Below, one piece after another: positions 5,333 through 5,385 of a stretch of DNA of 5,385 nt. Source of the stretch: an uncultured Methanobrevibacter sp. (lineage in GTDB: Archaea; Methanobacteriota; Methanobacteria; Methanobacteriales; Methanobacteriaceae). The translations under genes and the position numbers were made by a program. The DNA is taken from assembly GCA_902782595.1 (NCBI GenBank), contig CACZNW010000072.1, positions 1 to 5,385 of the forward strand. The letters run 5' to 3'. Positions within the stretch are counted from its first letter, which is position 1, and each line of letters begins with the position of its first letter. The notes under the pieces were generated by a model, which was given only the letters and a program-made list of their open reading frames with translations, was not told the origin of the DNA and searched no databases.

Positions 5333-5385
5333 ATGGCAAAAGTTAAAGGAACTAACAGAAGAACCAGACAAAAAAGAAGTTATAC
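5333..5385 (+). CDS. 5' end of an unrecognised gene with a basic N-terminus (cut by window edge)
   Basis: Only 17 full codons are visible: MAKVKGTNRR followed by TRQKRSY. The start is supported by AAGGAGG at correct spacing and by a promoter upstream. The segment is very basic (four Arg and three Lys among the 17 residues), as in ribosomal or other nucleic acid-binding proteins, but I could not match it to a specific family, and it does not look like the start of ArgB, a common neighbour of argJ. Length and function cannot be judged from the window. Confidence 0.7.
   Translation, partial: MAKVKGTNRRTRQKRSY

Overview
The window reads as chromosomal DNA from a methanogenic archaeon of the order Methanobacteriales, most like Methanobrevibacter. 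The clues are strong A+T richness, an archaeal-type nascent polypeptide-associated complex (NAC) protein, archaeal promoter elements (TATA boxes with purine-rich flanks), AGGTGAT and AGGAGG ribosome binding sites, and the bifunctional ArgJ used by methanogens for arginine synthesis. This assignment rests on sequence style and remembered families, not on a search.

Layout, all on the + strand. Positions 1-164 hold what may be the frayed 3' end of an upstream gene, then an A+T-rich promoter. Next come the NAC gene (165-515) and, 6 bases later, a calcineurin-like metallophosphoesterase (522-1265). A 68-base gap with a TATA box embedded in an inverted repeat and a perfect AGGTGAT site starts a second set of genes. 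These are an NYN/PIN (Zc3h12a-like) ribonuclease with a duplicated C-terminal module (1334-2359); a membrane-anchored protein with a GGDD palm-like (cyclase / GGDEF / GTP cyclohydrolase III-like) domain (2352-3554), which overlaps the ribonuclease by 8 bases; a small charge-segregated single-pass membrane protein (3576-3998); and argJ (4017-5240). A new promoter and very strong ribosome binding site then lead into a gene cut by the right edge (5333 onward).

How the genes may work together: NAC acts at the ribosome exit tunnel and ArgJ makes ornithine and N-acetylglutamate, so much of the window is housekeeping. The part that looks under-described is the trio 1334-3998: a putative RNase, a membrane protein with a nucleotide-cyclase/polymerase-like palm, and a basic-tailed membrane protein, tightly packed in one operon. 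Reading the palm protein closely suggests that it holds two copies of the fold, with the GGDD motif only in the second. This is the arrangement of one active and one degenerate copy that nucleotide-using enzymes often show. A membrane-associated system linking nucleotide chemistry to RNA cleavage is a reasonable hypothesis, but it is inference only. No mobile elements, CRISPR arrays, tRNA or rRNA genes were seen.
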